Source of the DNA: Petrosia ficiformis
Lineage: Eukaryota; Porifera; Demospongiae; Haplosclerida; Petrosiidae
DNA: 64,000 nt
Assembly: GCA_947044365.1 (NCBI GenBank)
Contig: OX345646.1
Location: 177,001 to 241,000, forward strand
Direction of reading: 5' to 3'
Positions 44,631 through 56,795 of the stretch are shown one piece after another. Position 1 is the first letter of the stretch. Each line of letters opens with the position of its first letter. Made by a program: the position numbers and the translations under genes. A model generated the notes under the pieces. That model had not been told where the DNA came from. It searched no databases and worked only from the letters and a program-made list of their open reading frames with translations.

Positions 44631-47600
44631 CATGTAGATGTAGCTCTTCAGTATGTTCATAACTCATCCAATCAGATATTTCAGTGTTTGGTAGACCAAT
44701 ATTCCTCACATTGATAGCTCGTCGCTCACGAGAATTTGCTGGCACAAGATTTCTAAAAAGAGGAAGTAATGATGAAGTGGGTGTGGTTTTAAAATCCCCA
44801 TTCCTATTATTTCATGTCATACAATAGGGTCATGTAGCTAATGAAGTTGAGACAGAACAGATTGTTCATGATGCTAGCACAAGTATCCATCCAAATGGAC
44901 GATATACTACTTTCCTTCAACTTAGAGGGTCTGTTCCAGCGTTCTGGTCTCAGGATATTGCTAGTATGAGACCAAAACCACAAATAACAAGTTAGTGTGC
45001 ATGTATGCATGCATACAGTGTGTGTGCTAATGTATTTGTGTTTATAGTTGATAGAGCTACTCCATTTGCAACACCTGCTGGTCACCATTTCGCATCTTGT
45101 TTAAAACGTTATGGATCTCCAATTGTATGTTTTGATCTTGTGAAGGTAAATCCAATGTATATTATCACTCTAATTAATGCCCATTTTATCCTAGCTGTGT
45201 GAGAAGAGAAAACATGAATGTCTGTTATCAGAACAACTGCAGACAGCTATTACTTATCTCAATCAATTTCTACCTCCTGAACATCACATACAATATATTC
45301 ATAAAGATATGGCTAGAATACACAAGAGGTTATACTTTCTCCTTGTTCTCATACCTGTCCTCATTCTGATACCAGTCCTCATTCTCATACCATTCCTAAT
45401 ACGCAATCCTCATTCTCATACCATTCCTAATACCAATCCTCATTCTCATACCTGTCGTTACCCTCATTCTTGTACCTATCCTCATTTTCATACTCTAGAA
45501 AGAAGAATGATCTGATAGGAATACTAGAAGGAGTAGCTGAAGAGAATATTCAGAAGACAGGTATATTCCATAGTGGTCCTGAATTATACTGTCATCAGAT
45601 CAATCCTCATCCAAAGTAAGACTCTCTCTAGTATGACAATAAAGTTATATAGTTAATTGAATACTAATCTTGTCATCTCCTATCCTTGACACCTCAAATC
45701 TCATAGGTACTTATTGTTAGGTGGATATGGGTATAAAGAAGGTTATATTGGTCGAGATCAAACTGGTTTAGTTCGTGTAAATTGTGTGGACTGTTTAGAT
45801 CGTACCAACACAGCACAGTTCATAATGGGGAAATGTGCGTTAGGATATCAGCTCTATGTTCTGGGAATATTAGAAGATCCTCATGTTCCATTTGATTGTG
45901 ATACTATGAGACTTTTAGAGGAAGCCTACGAAGATCTAGGGGACAGTCTTGCTGTACAGTATGGTGGATCTTCTCTTGTTCATCGGTAATGAATATCACA
46001 TGACTAGTAAATTGTAACCATGGTGACCACTGATTTAATTAACATTTAGTATTCAGACATATCGAAAAGTAGCTCCAATGAAAAGTCATGGCCGTGATAT
46101 TTATCATACCACATTACGATATGCTAGAAATGCATTCACAGGTAAGAAACAAAATGGCGGAACCATGAATGATAGAGTATGAATGAACTATTCTTTTAAC
46201 AACACCCATTTTTAGATACAGATAAACAAATGGCTATTAATGTATTTCTGGGAGTTTTCATACCTATTGAAGGAGAACCAAATATATGGGATCTTCCTAC
46301 AGATTATTATTTACATCATACGAACTCAAGAGTTCCTCAACCACAAAAATCTTCTACTAGGTATGGAGAAATGGATAGATAGATAGATAGATAGATAGAT
46401 GTACCTGCAGACAAGATGGGACATCCCATAGCTTACAATGTATGTACTGAACTATGGTTATATCTGTGATCACTGGATACCAGATATCAGACTGACTGAC
46501 AGACAGACAGACTGACAGACTCTTAGATAGATGTACAGACAAGATTGGGACATGGTGGTAGCTGGGATGACAGACAAAGACAAAGACAGAAAATATTGAC
46601 TAACTTGTTTATTTCAGTCATAGAAAATGGTGGACAGATCGTTTCATTGCCTCTTTACCTCTTCCACAACTTGAAGGTAATGATAAAATCCACTAGACAT
46701 ATGGCCTGTACTATTAACACATGATTTTTATCCAGTCAAAGATGATGATGAAGAGGAAGAGGAAGAGGAGAAGGAGGAAGAAGAGAGAGGTGAGATGGAT
46801 GAAGTTCATTTGGATAGATTTGATGAGGTGTATCGTACTTATGAGTTAACAGATTTTGATCGTTTGCTTAGTAGATCTATTGCAAGGACAGGAGAGTAAG
46901 TGGGTGTGGCATGTCATGTGATAATTAGTCACATGACTTTTTATAGTAATATGGCATTTAATGATAGTGCTGAAGCTAGTCCTCTGATGATAAGAGATAA
47001 GCAAAAAAAGAAACCAAGGTAATTATATACTGTAATACAGCCATGTATACAAACTCCATATTACTGATGCCTGATGATGTAATACAGCCATGTATACAAA
47101 CTCCACATTACTGATGCCTGATGATGTAATACAGCCATGTATACAAACTCCATATTACTGATGCCTGATGATGTAATACACAGTATAGTTTCGGCAGAAT
47201 ATTATCTCACAAATATGCACTCAACTGCAAATTAAAATGAAAAATAAGTTCTTTTAGCAAAAAGAACTGTCTATATAGTAAATCCCTCGTCTTATCCTTC
47301 CTTTCTCTTTAGTTCTAAACATCCTGGACGTATTACTAGTGGAGGTATACCACGTACTAAACAAGATGATGATTCATCTTCTACCAGTGAAGACGAAGAA
47401 GAAAACCTCCAATCGTTACCACGGCAACAGGACAACCATCAATCTCCTCAACCTGTTATTTCGTCTGGTTATCATTCTAATACTCAAGGTTTACCATCTT
47501 CTCTGGAATATTATGGATTTGAATTGAAAGACCCATTAGACGCAGATAAAAAGATATATGATAGGTATGATGTCATCATGTGTCGTGATGTCATAATTCA

Positions 47601-48264
47601 ATGATGTAATATTAGATCATAAAAACATGATGTAACATGATGCAACATGATGCAAACATCTGTGATGTAATATTACATCATCAAAACATCTGTGATGTAG
47701 TATTACATCATACAAACATTTGTGAACATCATAAAAACACCTGTGATGTAATATTACATCATACAAACATCTGTGATGTAATATTACATCATATTAACAG
47801 TAATATTACATTACTTTATATAGTATGATGTAGTGGACGACAAGACAGATGTTGGTAACCTGTATGATGTAGTATTACATCATACATGTTTGTATGCATG
47901 ATGTAATATTACATATATGACATCACAGGATTATCATTATAATACATCATTTCATCATAATAGATATGCTGCCATATATCAACTATCTTGTGTCCCAAGA
48001 GATCTAAATCCTAAAGAACTAACAAGTGCCTGTGTAGAAATGGAAAAAAAGATTTGGAAACCTCTGGGTAACTATGGCAACGATAGTATCTATAGTACTT
48101 CCCCTCCACAAGTACCAGAGGAGAGTATAAAGATATATGATCAGTGTGTACTGGTGGCTAAGCAAGGAGCATTTAAACCATCTTCTAATGATATACAAAT
48201 ATATGACCAATATACGCAAGAGTATCCAACAAAAGTATACAGGAATCCCCTGAAAATAACCTGA
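42815..48264 (+). CDS. FIG4: Polyphosphoinositide phosphatase FIG4 (Sac domain)
   Basis: PI(3,5)P2 5-phosphatase of the PIKFYVE-VAC14-FIG4 complex on late endosomes and lysosomes. The start [20 protein letters not shown] joins VAVYETRT. The Sac domain N-terminal half has AFGIVG and [16 protein letters not shown] (about 43600-43880), then [16 protein letters not shown] (about 44040-44090). Later blocks are [12 protein letters not shown] (about 44925-44965), FGSPIV-like [11 protein letters not shown] (about 45112-45145) and [13 protein letters not shown] (about 45250-45295). The catalytic CX5R motif lies in [14 protein letters not shown] (about 45780-45822), with the active cysteine and arginine intact. 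YGGSSLVHR and NVFLGVF-like [17 protein letters not shown] follow. The C-terminal tail is acidic, then ends with TGA at 48262-48264. About 18 exons. Several introns hold repeat clusters. Confidence 0.94.
42965..43190 (+). repeat. Possible tRNA-derived SINE fragment in FIG4 intron
   Basis: GGTTCAAATC at 43008-43017 matches a Pol III box B (GGTTCRANTCC), and TAGCCTGCTCCTATGG about 35 bases upstream is a weak box A candidate. The following 150 bases are unlike the surrounding intron in composition. No cloverleaf can be drawn with confidence, so I do not call a tRNA. Confidence 0.3.
43636..43815. repeat. ~65-bp tandem repeat seeded at FIG4 donor
   Basis: Three copies of a block containing CATTTGTGAAAGGGGTGTGG then CCTGTATAATTATGATCAAT. 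The first copy begins at the splice donor itself (TGTAG then GTATGTACGTACATTTG). The next copies repeat it as GTGTG then GTATGCACACATTTG, so donor-like GTATG is duplicated. Confidence 0.9.
44540..44632. repeat. (GGAT)n/(GATA)n microsatellite
   Basis: Tetranucleotide run in a FIG4 intron, with ACGG and CTGA interruptions. Confidence 0.95.
47030..47185. repeat. ~54-bp tandem repeat in FIG4 intron
   Basis: Three copies of a block with GTAATACAGCCATGTATACA, AACTCC and ATTACTGATGCCTGATGAT. The array starts about 12 bases after the donor (AAG then GTAATTATATACTG). Confidence 0.9.
47600..47925. repeat. Cluster of TGATGTAATATTACATCA palindromes in FIG4 intron
   Basis: The 18-bp perfect palindrome occurs at 47663-47680, 47744-47761 and 47774-47791. 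One-base variants lie at 47693-47710, 47602-47619 and 47865-47882, with a partial copy at about 47899. Spacers contain ACAAACATCTG. Seven copies lie in 325 bp. Confidence 0.9.
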
Positions 48265-48422
48265 GTTATCCAAATATGTATCTAATTATATTCTGTTTTT
48301 GTTCTTGTAAATGAAATTATTGTCATAATAATTTTGATACCAAGTGCATGGTCTGGGAATGAGTCTGAATGAACTACACTATTCACTAATTAATTTTATT
48401 ATAAATTCATGAACAAGTGGAC

Positions 48423-49055
48423 TCAATGATGAGGAGAAAGAGATGGCGTCCATGTGGACTGTAAAGCAACTAACTGTTGCATCTTCTGTTTCAATCCCTC
48501 AATCTCGGCATTCTTCTTGTGAAGCTCTTCCACTAAACTTTCATGTTTTCTAAAAGAAACAGCCCCATTAATAACAGGAAATGATGTCATCATAATTAAA
48601 ATATTAAACACAATAACTAAAAACCACTCAGTCATCGGGACACTAGCAACTGTACGTGAATATCAGATGACAGTTTGGGGGTTCCTAAGGATGCAGTTAC
48701 CCTACGCTGCCTGCCCTATATTCAGTATATTGTTATAATAAGCACTTTTAGTTAGTTAACTAAAGCCCTTGTGTAAGTCAGAGTTAGTATTCTCATACTA
48801 AAACAATGATGATACGTATAGACAAACAGATACTAACCGTGTGGCGTCACTCAGATATGAAAACAGTTCTATCTTGACTCGAGTAACATCTGACAAAGAG
48901 GCTTGTAATTGATGACACTTCTCAGTTATGAGTTTGTTTTCTCGTTTTGACTCCATAAATTTACTTTGAATCTCCTAAAATGTATAATGTATAATCATTC
49001 ATACATACGTATACGTGCATACATACATAAATATATACATACACACATACGTACG

Positions 49056-49087
<32 letters not shown>

Positions 49088-49913
49088 GACATACGTACAT
49101 ATGTGCAAATAATAATCACCTGATATTTTTGTTGCATACGCTGAAGGTTCTCTTTCATAGATGTTAATTCTTTCTCTTTTCTGTTAAGCTTTTCTTTAAC
49201 TTCTCTCATTTCCTCTTTACTCCACTGGTTCTGGGATGATGCTTGTGATCTTTGTTCTCTCAGTTGTGTTTCTATTCGTTGCTTAGCAACAGTCTCTCCT
49301 CTCAATTGTTCTTCAAGGGATGATATTGTATCCATGTCTCTAGACTTAACAGAAGACATTTTGGAAAGCCTAGTGTACGAAGAAAATGATACTATATTTG
49401 TCTTTATGTACATGTATAACCATCCATCCATCATCTATCCATCTATCTGTCTATACATCCATCCATCTATCTATACATCCGTCCATCCATAATCTATCCG
49501 TCCATCCATTCATCTATACATCTGCCCATCCATTCATCCATCTATACATCCGTCCATCCATCCATTCATCCATCCATCCATCCATCCATTCATCACCTGT
49601 TATGCATAGTTTCATTTTCATGTCTAATTCGTTGAAGTTCCATTCGGTTCAAGCGATCTTGTTGCATTAAAACTGTTCTACTCTGACATGCCTCTTCCTC
49701 TTGTAGTCTGCTAGCATGAAGATCAGCTTGCAATCTCTTAATGTCCTTTTGTAATCGAGTCACTTCCATTTCAACTAAACTTCTCTGTTGCCTTTCCTCT
49801 TTCAATTCCAGTAACATCACTTCATTAGATTTAGCAGCCTGTTACCATGATATATATTGGTATGTATACATGTACATACATAGTTACATACATACATACA
49901 TACATACATACAT

Positions 49914-49945
<32 letters not shown>

Positions 49946-49975
49946 CACACACACATACATACATACATACATATA

Positions 49976-50006
<31 letters not shown>

Positions 50007-50724
50007 CATACATACATACACACATGTACATACATACATACATACATATATTACATACATACATACATACATACATGTACATACATACATGCTAAATCAT
50101 ACCTTCTCTCGTGCCTCCATCTGCTGTTGTAAGTCAGTACGTGGTACTGCTTTAACTAAAGCCTGTTTTTTACCTGATGGAGGTTGACTTTTCCCAGCAG
50201 ACGATGGACGCATCAAATCTCCATTACTCATCTGTCCAACAGGAAGTATAGAGTGCAACATTACCTCTGTACCTCTTGTTAATTTTTCAGTATGCTTGTT
50301 ACTTGGAGAATTATTCAAACTATTATTTTTAGAATCAATTAGTTTAAAAGATGGAGAAGGGTCACGTTTAGAGGATACAGAACCAGTCCCAACACTCCGC
50401 CCACTTTGTTTACCATTCTTTTCCTTGTTGCCATTGGTTACAGCTCCTTTGACTGAACCATCCCTCTTACTGCCTTTGGAAGATCCCTTACCTCTAATCA
50501 TATCATTTGAGAGTATTTCATCTGTAGTGGTATTAGAGGAATGATCGGATTCTTCTCCATCCTCTTCTGGTACGGGCAATGCTTTTAGTAGAATTTTAAA
50601 ACAGTTAGCGTTCTCTTCGGCTACTAATTTCTGTTGTCTTTGTCGTAAAATATGTATCAGCTGGTGTTTAAGAAGAAAGCTCATTGTAATGACTGGATAT
50701 CCAATACTAAAGAGAGCGACAGAG

Positions 50725-50791
<67 letters not shown>

Positions 50792-51520
50792 GCGATGATG
50801 ATAATTATGATTATACAATCTCGTTGTTTATTTAAGTTTCTTGTAAATACAAATTCTACAGTAAAATAATAATTATTATTGTATATATAATAATAAATAA
50901 ACTATAATAGATGATTAAACACTCACCAATGTGCTGCAAACGGTCTAGTAAAACTAACAATAGATGGGGAATAGAATTGCATTCTTTGTGATATTTCTAC
51001 ATAGAGAAAGAACATCCACAAGAGTATACTAGAATATCCAAACATGTGGTCCCAATTGCGTATCATTTCCAACCAGACACAAGAACTAGCGATTAGAAAT
51101 AACCACGGTCCAATAAGAATAGTCCAGCATAATATATCTAAATATAGAACCAATATTATAAAAAGCAAAGAGAATACCTGTAGAGGAGAATAGGGGTGTG
51201 GATTATGGGCGTGGCCAGTAAACATGTGAATTACCAGTCCTTGGTATTTATAGGAGTCCAACACACTACGGATGAACATGACAGCTGGATACAAGTACTC
51301 TAGTCTGAATCCCACTAAGAGATCGAGTAAAACTACCATAGACCATCCACAGAATAGCTTCACATGTAGCATTGTACTGAAAGTTTACATGGGAGTTAAC
51401 ACACAAATGGAGAGAATATCTTCAAGAAATAACTTACTTGCCCGGAGACGGTTCAGGTATGCGCATTTTTCTTGAAGGGAGCCGTCTTATTCGGCCTACG
51501 TCTATGAGTCTTCTTCTCAT
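48423..51520 (-). CDS. MACO1: Macoilin, ER multi-pass and coiled-coil protein
   Basis: Macoilin (TMEM57) is an ER/nuclear-envelope protein that affects neuronal excitability in animals. The start at 51520 gives [20 protein letters not shown], a basic cytosolic leader. The membrane exon (50930-51372) has several hydrophobic segments: [55 protein letters not shown] and [15 protein letters not shown]. The family motif RPFAAHW closes it. The next exon, near 50097-50684, has [20 protein letters not shown] and [15 protein letters not shown], then a long Ser/Lys-rich disordered stretch. Coiled coils follow: [35 protein letters not shown] sequence, and [15 protein letters not shown]. The end is [15 protein letters not shown] then SPHH with the stop at 48423. 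That the protein stays in animals rather than fungi or plants supports a metazoan source. Head-to-head with SOD1. Confidence 0.94.
49004..49095. repeat. (ACAT)n microsatellite
   Basis: ACAT/ACGT tetranucleotide array in a macoilin intron. Two more arrays follow in neighbouring introns: (CATC)n at 49427-49595 and (ACAT)n at 49866-50092. Confidence 0.95.
49427..49595. repeat. (CATC)n/(CTAT)n microsatellite
   Basis: CATCCATC, with TATC and GTCC interruptions, fills a macoilin intron. Confidence 0.95.
49866..50092. repeat. (ACAT)n microsatellite with internal duplication
   Basis: Long ACAT array. ATACATATATTACATACATA appears twice (about 49968 and 50041), so a block of about 73 bp has been duplicated. 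Confidence 0.95.
50727..50788. repeat. (GATA)n then (GA)n
   Basis: Compound microsatellite in the macoilin intron between the membrane exon and the cytosolic exon. Confidence 0.95.
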
Positions 51521-51671
51521 GTTTGTCCTTTCTTTTCAGTCCGCCATGAGAGAGGTGTGTTAGACAATGAGCTGTGTAAGACCACGTGGTCATGATTTTA
51601 GCAGGGGGTCTGAAACACACCACGTGTAAAACTTACAAGGGCTGTTTCAATCAACGTTCATATTTCCAAGT
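51521..51671. promoter_or_regulatory. Bidirectional promoter macoilin/SOD1 with two CACGTG
   Basis: 151 bp between divergent starts. CACGTG lies at 51583-51588 (inside ACCACGTGGT, a 10-bp palindrome) and again at 51621-51626. They are 38 bp apart centre to centre. Confidence 0.65.
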
Positions 51672-52809
51672 ATGGCTAACATTGCTGTTTGCATTCTTGA
51701 AGGTCAAGTTAAAGGGACTATTCGTTTTGAGCAAGTAAGCAAAGAAAATCTCTTTAGATTTGCAAATTATGAAGTATGTATTTGTGAATTTTCTCTCAGA
51801 GTGGTGACTCTACAAGAGTAACTGGAAAGGTCACTGGACTCAAACCTGGAGACCATGGCTTCCATATTCATGAATTTGGAGATTATACCTCAGGTAATAC
51901 ACTAAGTGACTACTACATTGATAATGTGCTAATGGATACTAAGTGTATATATACAATTATATATATATATATATATTTTAGTGGCAGTACTGACCACATT
52001 TAGTATGACTAGTTTCAGTATCATTAGTCAACTAACTAAAAGTGCTCAATTTTCATTTCCTAGTTATTACAATACACTTGTAGTTTAGTTAACTGAAATG
52101 TTTTTTTTTTTACTAAAACAACACTAATGTAAACATCATAACATATACACATTATTATATTTACAGGATGTGTGAGTGCTGGTACTCATTTTAACCCTTA
52201 TGGTAAGCAACATGGCGGTCCTAAAGATGAAAATCGTCATGCTGGAGATTTGGGTAATATCAATGCAGGAGAAAATGGAGAAGCCATTGTTGATATCACT
52301 GATAAGCAGATACCACTTACTGGCAACAACAATATAATTGGACGCTCAGTAGTGGTATGTGGCTATAACATAGGAATGAGGATGGGAATGACTGTACTTG
52401 TAAACATAATCGATTAGTGTTACAGGAATGAGCCTGCACTTTTATGGCCGCATTCATAGCATGGGAATGAGGGTACAATTAGTGGACATGAACATAGGAA
52501 TGAGGTTGCAATTAGTGGACAATAAACACAGGAATGAGTGTACAATTAGTGGATGTTTACATGGAATGAGGTTGCATTTCTATGGCTGTACTTATAATAA
52601 CTATTAGTACAGCTATAACTACATCTATACCACTGTTCATACAAACATTGGAGATCTAATTAATATTCATAGCCTATTAATTAAATGTCTTGTAGGTACA
52701 TGAATGTCCTGATGATTTGGGTAAAGGTGGACATGATGATAGTCTAACTACAGGACATGCCGGTGGACGTCTCTCCTGTGGAGTTATTGGATACGCTAAT
52801 CCAAAGTGA
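51672..52809 (+). CDS. SOD1: Cu/Zn superoxide dismutase
   Basis: Converts superoxide to hydrogen peroxide and oxygen. Four exons, 51672-51734, 51800-51893, 52167-52354 and 52696-52809, sum to 459 bases and give 152 residues, close to the 153-154 of animal cytosolic SOD1. Copper ligands are in GFHIHEFGD (two His), the bridging His is in [13 protein letters not shown], and the last copper His is in [11 protein letters not shown]. Zinc ligands are in the QHGGP and RHAGDLGN segments. The disulfide cysteines are in SGCVSAG and RLSCGVIG, and the electrostatic arginine is in AGGRLSCG. There is no signal peptide ([15 protein letters not shown]), so it is the cytosolic form. Divergent from macoilin; converges on SCAF4/8 with 197 bp between stops. 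Intron 3 contains weakly repeated GGAATGAGG words. Confidence 0.97.
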
Positions 52810-53006
52810 CTGAGACCTAAACTCTGAATAATAGATAATTAGTGCATTATTAATTTATAATTTGCTGTATTCACAATATCTCAATTGAAAAATCAATTTA
52901 ACCTAAAACACTTTTAAACGTGTGTGTGTGCAAGTGGAGTGGAGTAGATATCGAGATATCGAGATAGTGACAATAGTGACAATAGTGAAGCAGGTTAGGG
53001 TTAGGT

Positions 53007-53243
53007 TTAGGTGGGAGAAGTAGACAAATTCATTTCATCTTTGTGAGCTAGTTCTGGTGGAAATGTTGATGGATCACACCAGCCACCATCTGCTATAATA
53101 TCCAAATCTTGTGTACTCTTTACTAGTTCATGTGGAATATGACTAATACCATTCTGTACATCCCAATATTCTTTATACGCCTTTCCCTTCACACCACGTC
53201 CTGGAGCCCATGCTATCTGCAGTAACATAATTATAAGTATACA

Positions 53244-53277
<34 letters not shown>

Positions 53278-56200
53278 CATACATACATACATACATACAT
53301 ACATACATACATACTTTGCACTTTTGTCCTCTCAAGTTTAGCTTGTCCACCACTTGCACAGCATTTGTGCGATTTTCCATGACAACATATGCACAACCCC
53401 TAGCTATGACATGCTAAATAGATAGATAAATGAATATAAATAGATAGATAAATGAATATATATAGATAGATATATGAATAGAGGATGAATATAATATATG
53501 TACGTTACAGTACGTACATCTATTGACTTCACTGGTCCAAATTCCTGAATAGATTCTTGTAACTGTTCTTTGGAAATGTTTTTACTAAGATGACCCACCC
53601 AAACTGTGTTACTACACACTATGGAAAGATGGTTAGATAGATAGATAGATAGATAGATAGATGGATGTGATGCATAGATAGATGATAAAACCCAAACTAT
53701 AGATATAGATAGATAGATATATAGATGGTATTAATGAATAGGTGGACATATAATATTACATAATTGCTTATCAGATAGTCCTTGCCTGTAATATGTCCTG
53801 GTTTGTGTATAGGGGTTGATCTCTTCCTCTCTCTATCAGGAGAGTATCTCTCACCTCTTTCTCTCCTCTCTCCATCTCTTCCTTTCTCTCTATCTCTATC
53901 CCTATCTCTATCCCTATCTCTGTTTCTATCTCTATCCCTATCTCTATCCCTATCTCTATCCCTATCTCGGCCCCTGTCAGATCTGTAAGGACTCCTTTCT
54001 CTATATCGTTCACGGAAAGGTTCCCGATCACGATGATAAGGACTTCTTTCCCTAAAACGAGTGGGAGGAGATGAATGAAAACGAGATGATCGTCCAGCTC
54101 CAGGAGGAGGAGGAGGAGGTTGATTAGACCATCCTCTCTGTTCTTGCCACCTGAGAAATAAATATACTAGAGTCATAACACAAACAATAAACAAATTAAC
54201 AAACAATAACAAAACAGATAAATAAACAAACAATTGATTAACAAACAATAACAAAACAGATAAATAAACAAACAATTAACAAACAATAACAAAACAGATA
54301 AATAAACAAACAATTAACAAACAATAACAAAACAGATAAATAAACAATTAATTAACAAACAATAACAAAACAGATAAATAAACAAACAATTGATTAACAA
54401 ACAATAACAAAACAGATAAATAAACAAACAATTAACAAACAATAACAAAACAGATAAAAAAACAAACAATTGATTAATAAACAATAACAAAACAGATAAA
54501 CAAACAAACAATCGATTAACAAACAATAACAAAACGAATAAATAAACAAACAATTAAAAATATAAATAATAGAAGAGAACATAAATACCTGTTTGGTGAT
54601 TGTTGAGGTGGAAAATGTGGAGGTGGGCATGGCCAGTCGGATATGTGTGGAGGAAAAGGAAGAGGGGGACGATTAGATGAAGGAACAGAGAGGGGAGGGA
54701 ATGGAGGAGGAGGAAAAGGAGGATGAGAGGGAGGAAGAGATGGAGGTGGATGTGAGAAGTTAGGAGGAGGAGGAGGAAGGATGTTTGATTCCAGTTGATG
54801 TGGTATATCTATTTCTTGATCTCTTTCTCTATTGAACTGTTCGTTCAGTTTTTCAATGAAGGCAGTTGCAGATAATGAATCAATACCTCCAGGTGGAGGA
54901 GGAGGAGGAGGAGGCAATGGAGGCCTAATGAGAATAATACATGTATTATGTATAATTATACACTTACACAATATACATGTACATGTACGTATGTTACAGT
55001 ACAATGCACATATGTACTGATACATGTACATGTACATATATAATAAACAAATTGTGATATGCACAATAAAACTAATATTCATAATAATTAATTTATTCAT
55101 AACTTACTCAATATGATCACTAGATAGAACTGGGGGAGGAGGATGAGATGCAAGTATCGTATGATGACCTCCTCCTCCTCCTTCACCTTCCTCTTCACTG
55201 CTATAATCAAAATCATCTAATAAAGCCTATGAAACGAAAATATTATGTATGTATGTATGTATGTATGTACGTACGTACGTACGTACGTACGTATGTATAT
55301 ATGTATGTAAGTATGTATGTATGTATGTATGTATGTATGTATGTACGTATGTATGTATGTATGTATGTATATATATGTGTATTGATGTATTAATACCTTA
55401 TTGAATTCATTTGGTACAATAGATGATCTTGAAGTCAGATGAGAAGATGGAGGAGGTGTAGGAAGAGGTAATTGGTTAGGATTGGTCTTATTTTCATTTA
55501 TCAAACGTTGCTGTATGGCCTGTAGTTCTTGCAACTGTTTGGCTTTGTCCAGTAGTAATGTGATCATAGGTTGTCCAGCACCTGCTTCCAGTAGAGATTG
55601 TAATTGCTGTTGCTGTTGCTGTAGTAACACATCAATCTGTCCTTGATTATGGGATCCAATGGTAACACCACCTTTGACTTCATCTGTCACAGGTTGGGTA
55701 CTAGATGGTTGTTCCTCCGGACTACCACCTCCTTCTCTCTCAACCACTTCTAACTGATGAGCAGCGACAGGTGCAAGACTTAATAGAGAGTCAATCACTT
55801 CTTGAGAATATATATTGTTTTTGAGCCATAAATTCAATACTTTGATAATTTTACTCTATTTATAAGGAGAAGAATAATGAATACAAAATAAACACCACTA
55901 TGCATACATACATATACACATATATTATTATACAATACTTACCATGTCCTGTTCTGGACATTCGAAGAGATGAGTAAAAGTCTTTTCGATATTTTTACTG
56001 AAGCGAGGAGCAAACACTTCTCTCTGATCAGCAGACTGATGTTTGGATTGACGTAAAATAGAATCCATAACATACAGAGCTGGTAACTTGTACTGAACAG
56101 CTGCCTATGGAGATTACGATTATCACATGTCTGTCATGTGACCAAGAAAAATTAGTTACCTTGGTGATGAACTTTTCCACAATCATGACCACGTGTTTGT

Positions 56201-56475
56201 AAAACTAATTAAATGAAACAGAATGGGATTGAGTCTGATTTACAGATTTGGACTTGTATACTTGTATATCCTCAATCCTATTCCAGCTTGTCTTACCTTG
56301 GAAGCTTTCATAGCACGTTTAGTAATGTTAGTCATTTTAGCCCTGGAGACAGGTAACCTGGTCTCATAAAGGGAATATAACTGTGTAAAAATGAATTAAT
56401 ATTTATGCAAAAAATAATGAATACTTGACTTGCCTCAGTCTTGAACTCGTGCACAACTTCAGGAACATCATCCAT
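53007..56475 (-). CDS. SCAF8: SCAF4/SCAF8, Pol II CTD-binding SR-like factor
   Basis: Binds the phosphorylated RNA polymerase II tail and suppresses early poly(A) site use. Symbol covers the SCAF4/SCAF8 ancestor. The start at 56475 opens MDDVPEVVHEFKTE. The CID follows: RAKMTNITKRAMKASK (about 56290-56345), YKLPALYVMDSILRQSKHQS and FAPRFSKNIEKTFTHLFECP (about 55935-56095), then KVLNLWLKNNIYSQEVIDSL. Next is a Gln-rich helix region (VLLQQQQQQLQSLLEAG), a Pro-rich region (54600-54950), and an Arg/Asp repeat (RDRDRDRDRNRDRDRD at 53830-53985). The RRM has NTVWVGHLSKNISKEQLQES then HVIARGCAYVVMENRTNA (53320-53620), and the tail has IAWAPGRGVKGKAYKEYWD. The protein ends about 70 residues after the RRM, lacking the long C-terminus of vertebrate SCAF8. 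About 12 exons. Confidence 0.92.
53241..53315. repeat. (ACAT)n microsatellite at SCAF donor
   Basis: On the coding (minus) strand the array is GTATGTATG and starts exactly at the donor behind the RRM exon ending GGACAAAAGTGCAAA. Confidence 0.95.
54183..54556. repeat. ~41-bp minisatellite in SCAF intron
   Basis: About ten units with AACAATAACAAAACAGATAA then ATAAACAAACAATTGATTA. Some units lack the GATTA part and are about 36 bp. It fills the intron between the Arg/Asp-rich and Pro-rich exons. Confidence 0.95.
55243..55378. repeat. (GTAT)n/(GTAC)n microsatellite
   Basis: GTAT array with a central run of six GTAC units, a TACG-rich palindromic stretch. In a SCAF intron. Confidence 0.95.
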
Positions 56476-56795
56476 ATTTCAGTACTGTACTGTATACCAT
56501 GCATAGTATAGTACTACTGATATACGCAAATTAACCACACCCCTAACTGAGCATGCGCACTTCCAATACGTAACACGTGGGTACGGGCACAAGTATAGGT
56601 ACGAGGTTCGACCTCTGAGGGGAGGGGTGTATGTAATTATCTCAATCTCTATTAAAAGTATATATAGAACAAACATTTTAAAAGGAAGTATGATATGAAC
56701 TCAACGATAATATTCTGAACACAAAAAAATAAGTCGATGAGATGATATAATGGTTTGAAATATGATAATATATGCATCATCAGTCTATAGTGACT
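56476..56795. promoter_or_regulatory. SCAF promoter region and SMC6 3' end
   Basis: 320 bp between the SCAF start and the SMC6 stop, both on the minus strand. It holds CACGTG at 56574-56579 and GAGCATGCGCAC at about 56549-56560, which contains the NRF1-type core GCATGCGC. This is one of the few CpG-bearing stretches in the window. I see no exon in it. Confidence 0.5.

Noticed and set aside
47663..47680. TAATATTAC inside the FIG4 palindrome as a rolling-circle viral origin nonamer
   Set aside because: The word is forced by the AT-rich palindrome. There is no adjacent Rep gene or stem flanking a loop, so no viral origin is supported.
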